Source of the DNA: an uncultured Bacilli bacterium
GTDB taxonomy: Bacteria > Bacillota_I > Bacilli_A > RF39 > UBA660
Direction of reading: 5' to 3'
DNA length: 63,300 bases
Assembly (NCBI GenBank): GCA_944332205.1
Contig: CALVJN010000005.1
Coordinates: 1-63,300, forward strand
In this document: in pieces, positions 62,952 through 63,300 of the stretch
Numbering within the stretch: position 1 is the first letter of the stretch
Layout: every line of letters starts with the position of its first letter
Notes under the pieces: generated by a model
What the model saw: the letters and a program-made list of their open reading frames with translations, nothing else
Database searches by the model: none
Told to the model about the DNA's origin: nothing
Position numbers and translations under genes: made by a program

Positions 62952-63300
62952 ATTTCCCGGGAAATATTTTATTGTTTTAACTTCGTTTTACTTTTATGTT
63001 TCACGTGAAACTTTTTATCTTTTTCCACTGTTTTATTTCCCGGGAAATATTTTATTGCTTTAACTTCGTTTTACTCTTATGTTTCACTTGAAACTTTTTA
63101 TTTTTTTCACTGTTTTATTTCCCGGGAAATATTTTATTGTTTTAATTTCGTTTTACTTTTACGTTTCACGTGAAACTTTTTATCTTTTTCCACTGTTTTA
63201 TTTCCCGGGAAATATTTTATTGTTTTAACTTCGTTTTACTTTTATGTTTCACGTGAAACTTTTTATCTTTTTCCGCTGTTTTATTTCCCGGGAAATATTT
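62952..63300. repeat. Tandem array of alternating Noc-binding (NBS) and ParB (parS) sites
   Basis: A repeat of 82-83 bp that runs to the window end. NBS palindromes ATTTCCCGGGAAAT lie at 62952-62965, 63035-63048, 63117-63130, 63200-63213 and 63283-63296. All extend to the 16-bp form TATTTCCCGGGAAATA. parS palindromes GTTTCACGTGAAAC lie at 62998-63011, 63163-63176 and 63246-63259; a one-base variant (CACTTG centre) is at 63081-63094. Centre spacing alternates about 46 bp (NBS to parS) and 37 bp (parS to next NBS). The palindromes are almost perfectly conserved; the AT-rich spacers carry a few changes. In Bacilli, parS loads the CTPase clamp ParB/Spo0J for origin segregation and SMC loading, and NBS loads its paralogue Noc, a division inhibitor that tethers DNA to the membrane. 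No parB or noc gene is in the window. Confidence 0.9.

Noticed and set aside
62941-63300. CRISPR array or simple satellite repeat
   Set aside because: Units are continuous with no unique spacers, and each holds two different perfect palindromes that match known ParB and Noc sites; this is not CRISPR structure.

Overview
The window looks like a chromosomal stretch from an uncultured, very AT-rich, spore-forming low-GC Firmicute of the Bacilli/Erysipelotrichia type, probably a gut commensal. This placement is an inference. It rests on Shine-Dalgarno (SD) sites of the AGGAGG/GGTG type, frequent GTG starts, T-box leaders, a full-length HPF, RpoE (delta), TagO, Mbl, and sporulation genes in Bacillus-like neighbourhoods: spoIIQ-spoIIID-mbl, spoIIR, yabP-yabQ, spoVG-veg-yabG-ksgA, spoVT-mfd-pth, and yaaT-holB-bofA-recR-ebfC-dnaX.

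Layout. (1) 1-730: 5' part of a 16S rRNA gene on the minus strand, preceded by four tandem promoters, each with a 17-bp spacer. (2) 731-10.5 kb: ntdP, a Wzy/WaaL-like membrane protein, yugP, cysS, a large anchored surface protein with disulfide-type Ig-like repeats, secA, hpf and a cold-shock gene. (3) 10.8-14.1 kb: a complete agr-type peptide quorum-sensing locus. agrB and a 40-codon agrD lie on the plus strand and converge on agrA-agrC on the minus strand. (4) 14.2-18 kb: tagO, mbl, spoIIID, a degenerate spoIIQ, a DUF1146 gene and rpiB. (5) 18-21.6 kb: an accessory island. It holds an IS110-family element with an in-frame amber codon, a frameshifted two-helix membrane protein, a tandem-repeat protein with a RiPP-leader-like motif, and long gene-poor AT-rich DNA. 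(6) 21.6-36 kb: housekeeping and sporulation genes (rpmE, murA, fba, mntP, spoIIR, prmC, prfA, rpoE, argS, a class A PBP, pduL), a small prepilin-like ORF, and a plus-strand J-like/LemA pair. (7) 36-46 kb: ung, alsT, rlmH, walJ, an M23 endopeptidase, dnaB, rplI, a DHH-DHHA1-only GdpP relative, and asnB behind an Asn T-box. (8) 46-53 kb: yabQ, yabP, spoVG, veg, yabG, ksgA, a 3D/RlpA-like protein, and a tatD-metG-dut operon behind a Met T-box. (9) 53-62.9 kb: spoVT, an unknown coiled-coil gene, mfd, pth, trmN6, yaaT, holB, bofA, recR, ebfC, dnaX. (10) 62.95-63.3 kb: a tandem array in which palindromes matching the Noc-binding site alternate with palindromes matching the ParB site parS. It is cut by the window end.

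The strongest signals not explained by ordinary genes are three. First, the alternating NBS/parS array upstream of dnaX, period 82-83 bp, five NBS and four parS-type sites. Second, a recurrent architecture in which a perfect inverted repeat encloses the SD of a gene and puts its start codon in the 3' arm (mntP 18 bp, bofA 13 bp, yabG 12 bp, yabP 9 bp; shorter cases at spoVG, pduL, dut). Third, the accessory 10.8-21.6 kb segment, with a quorum-sensing locus near an orphan leader-peptide-like repeat protein. All functional statements are read from motifs and context. No database search was run.
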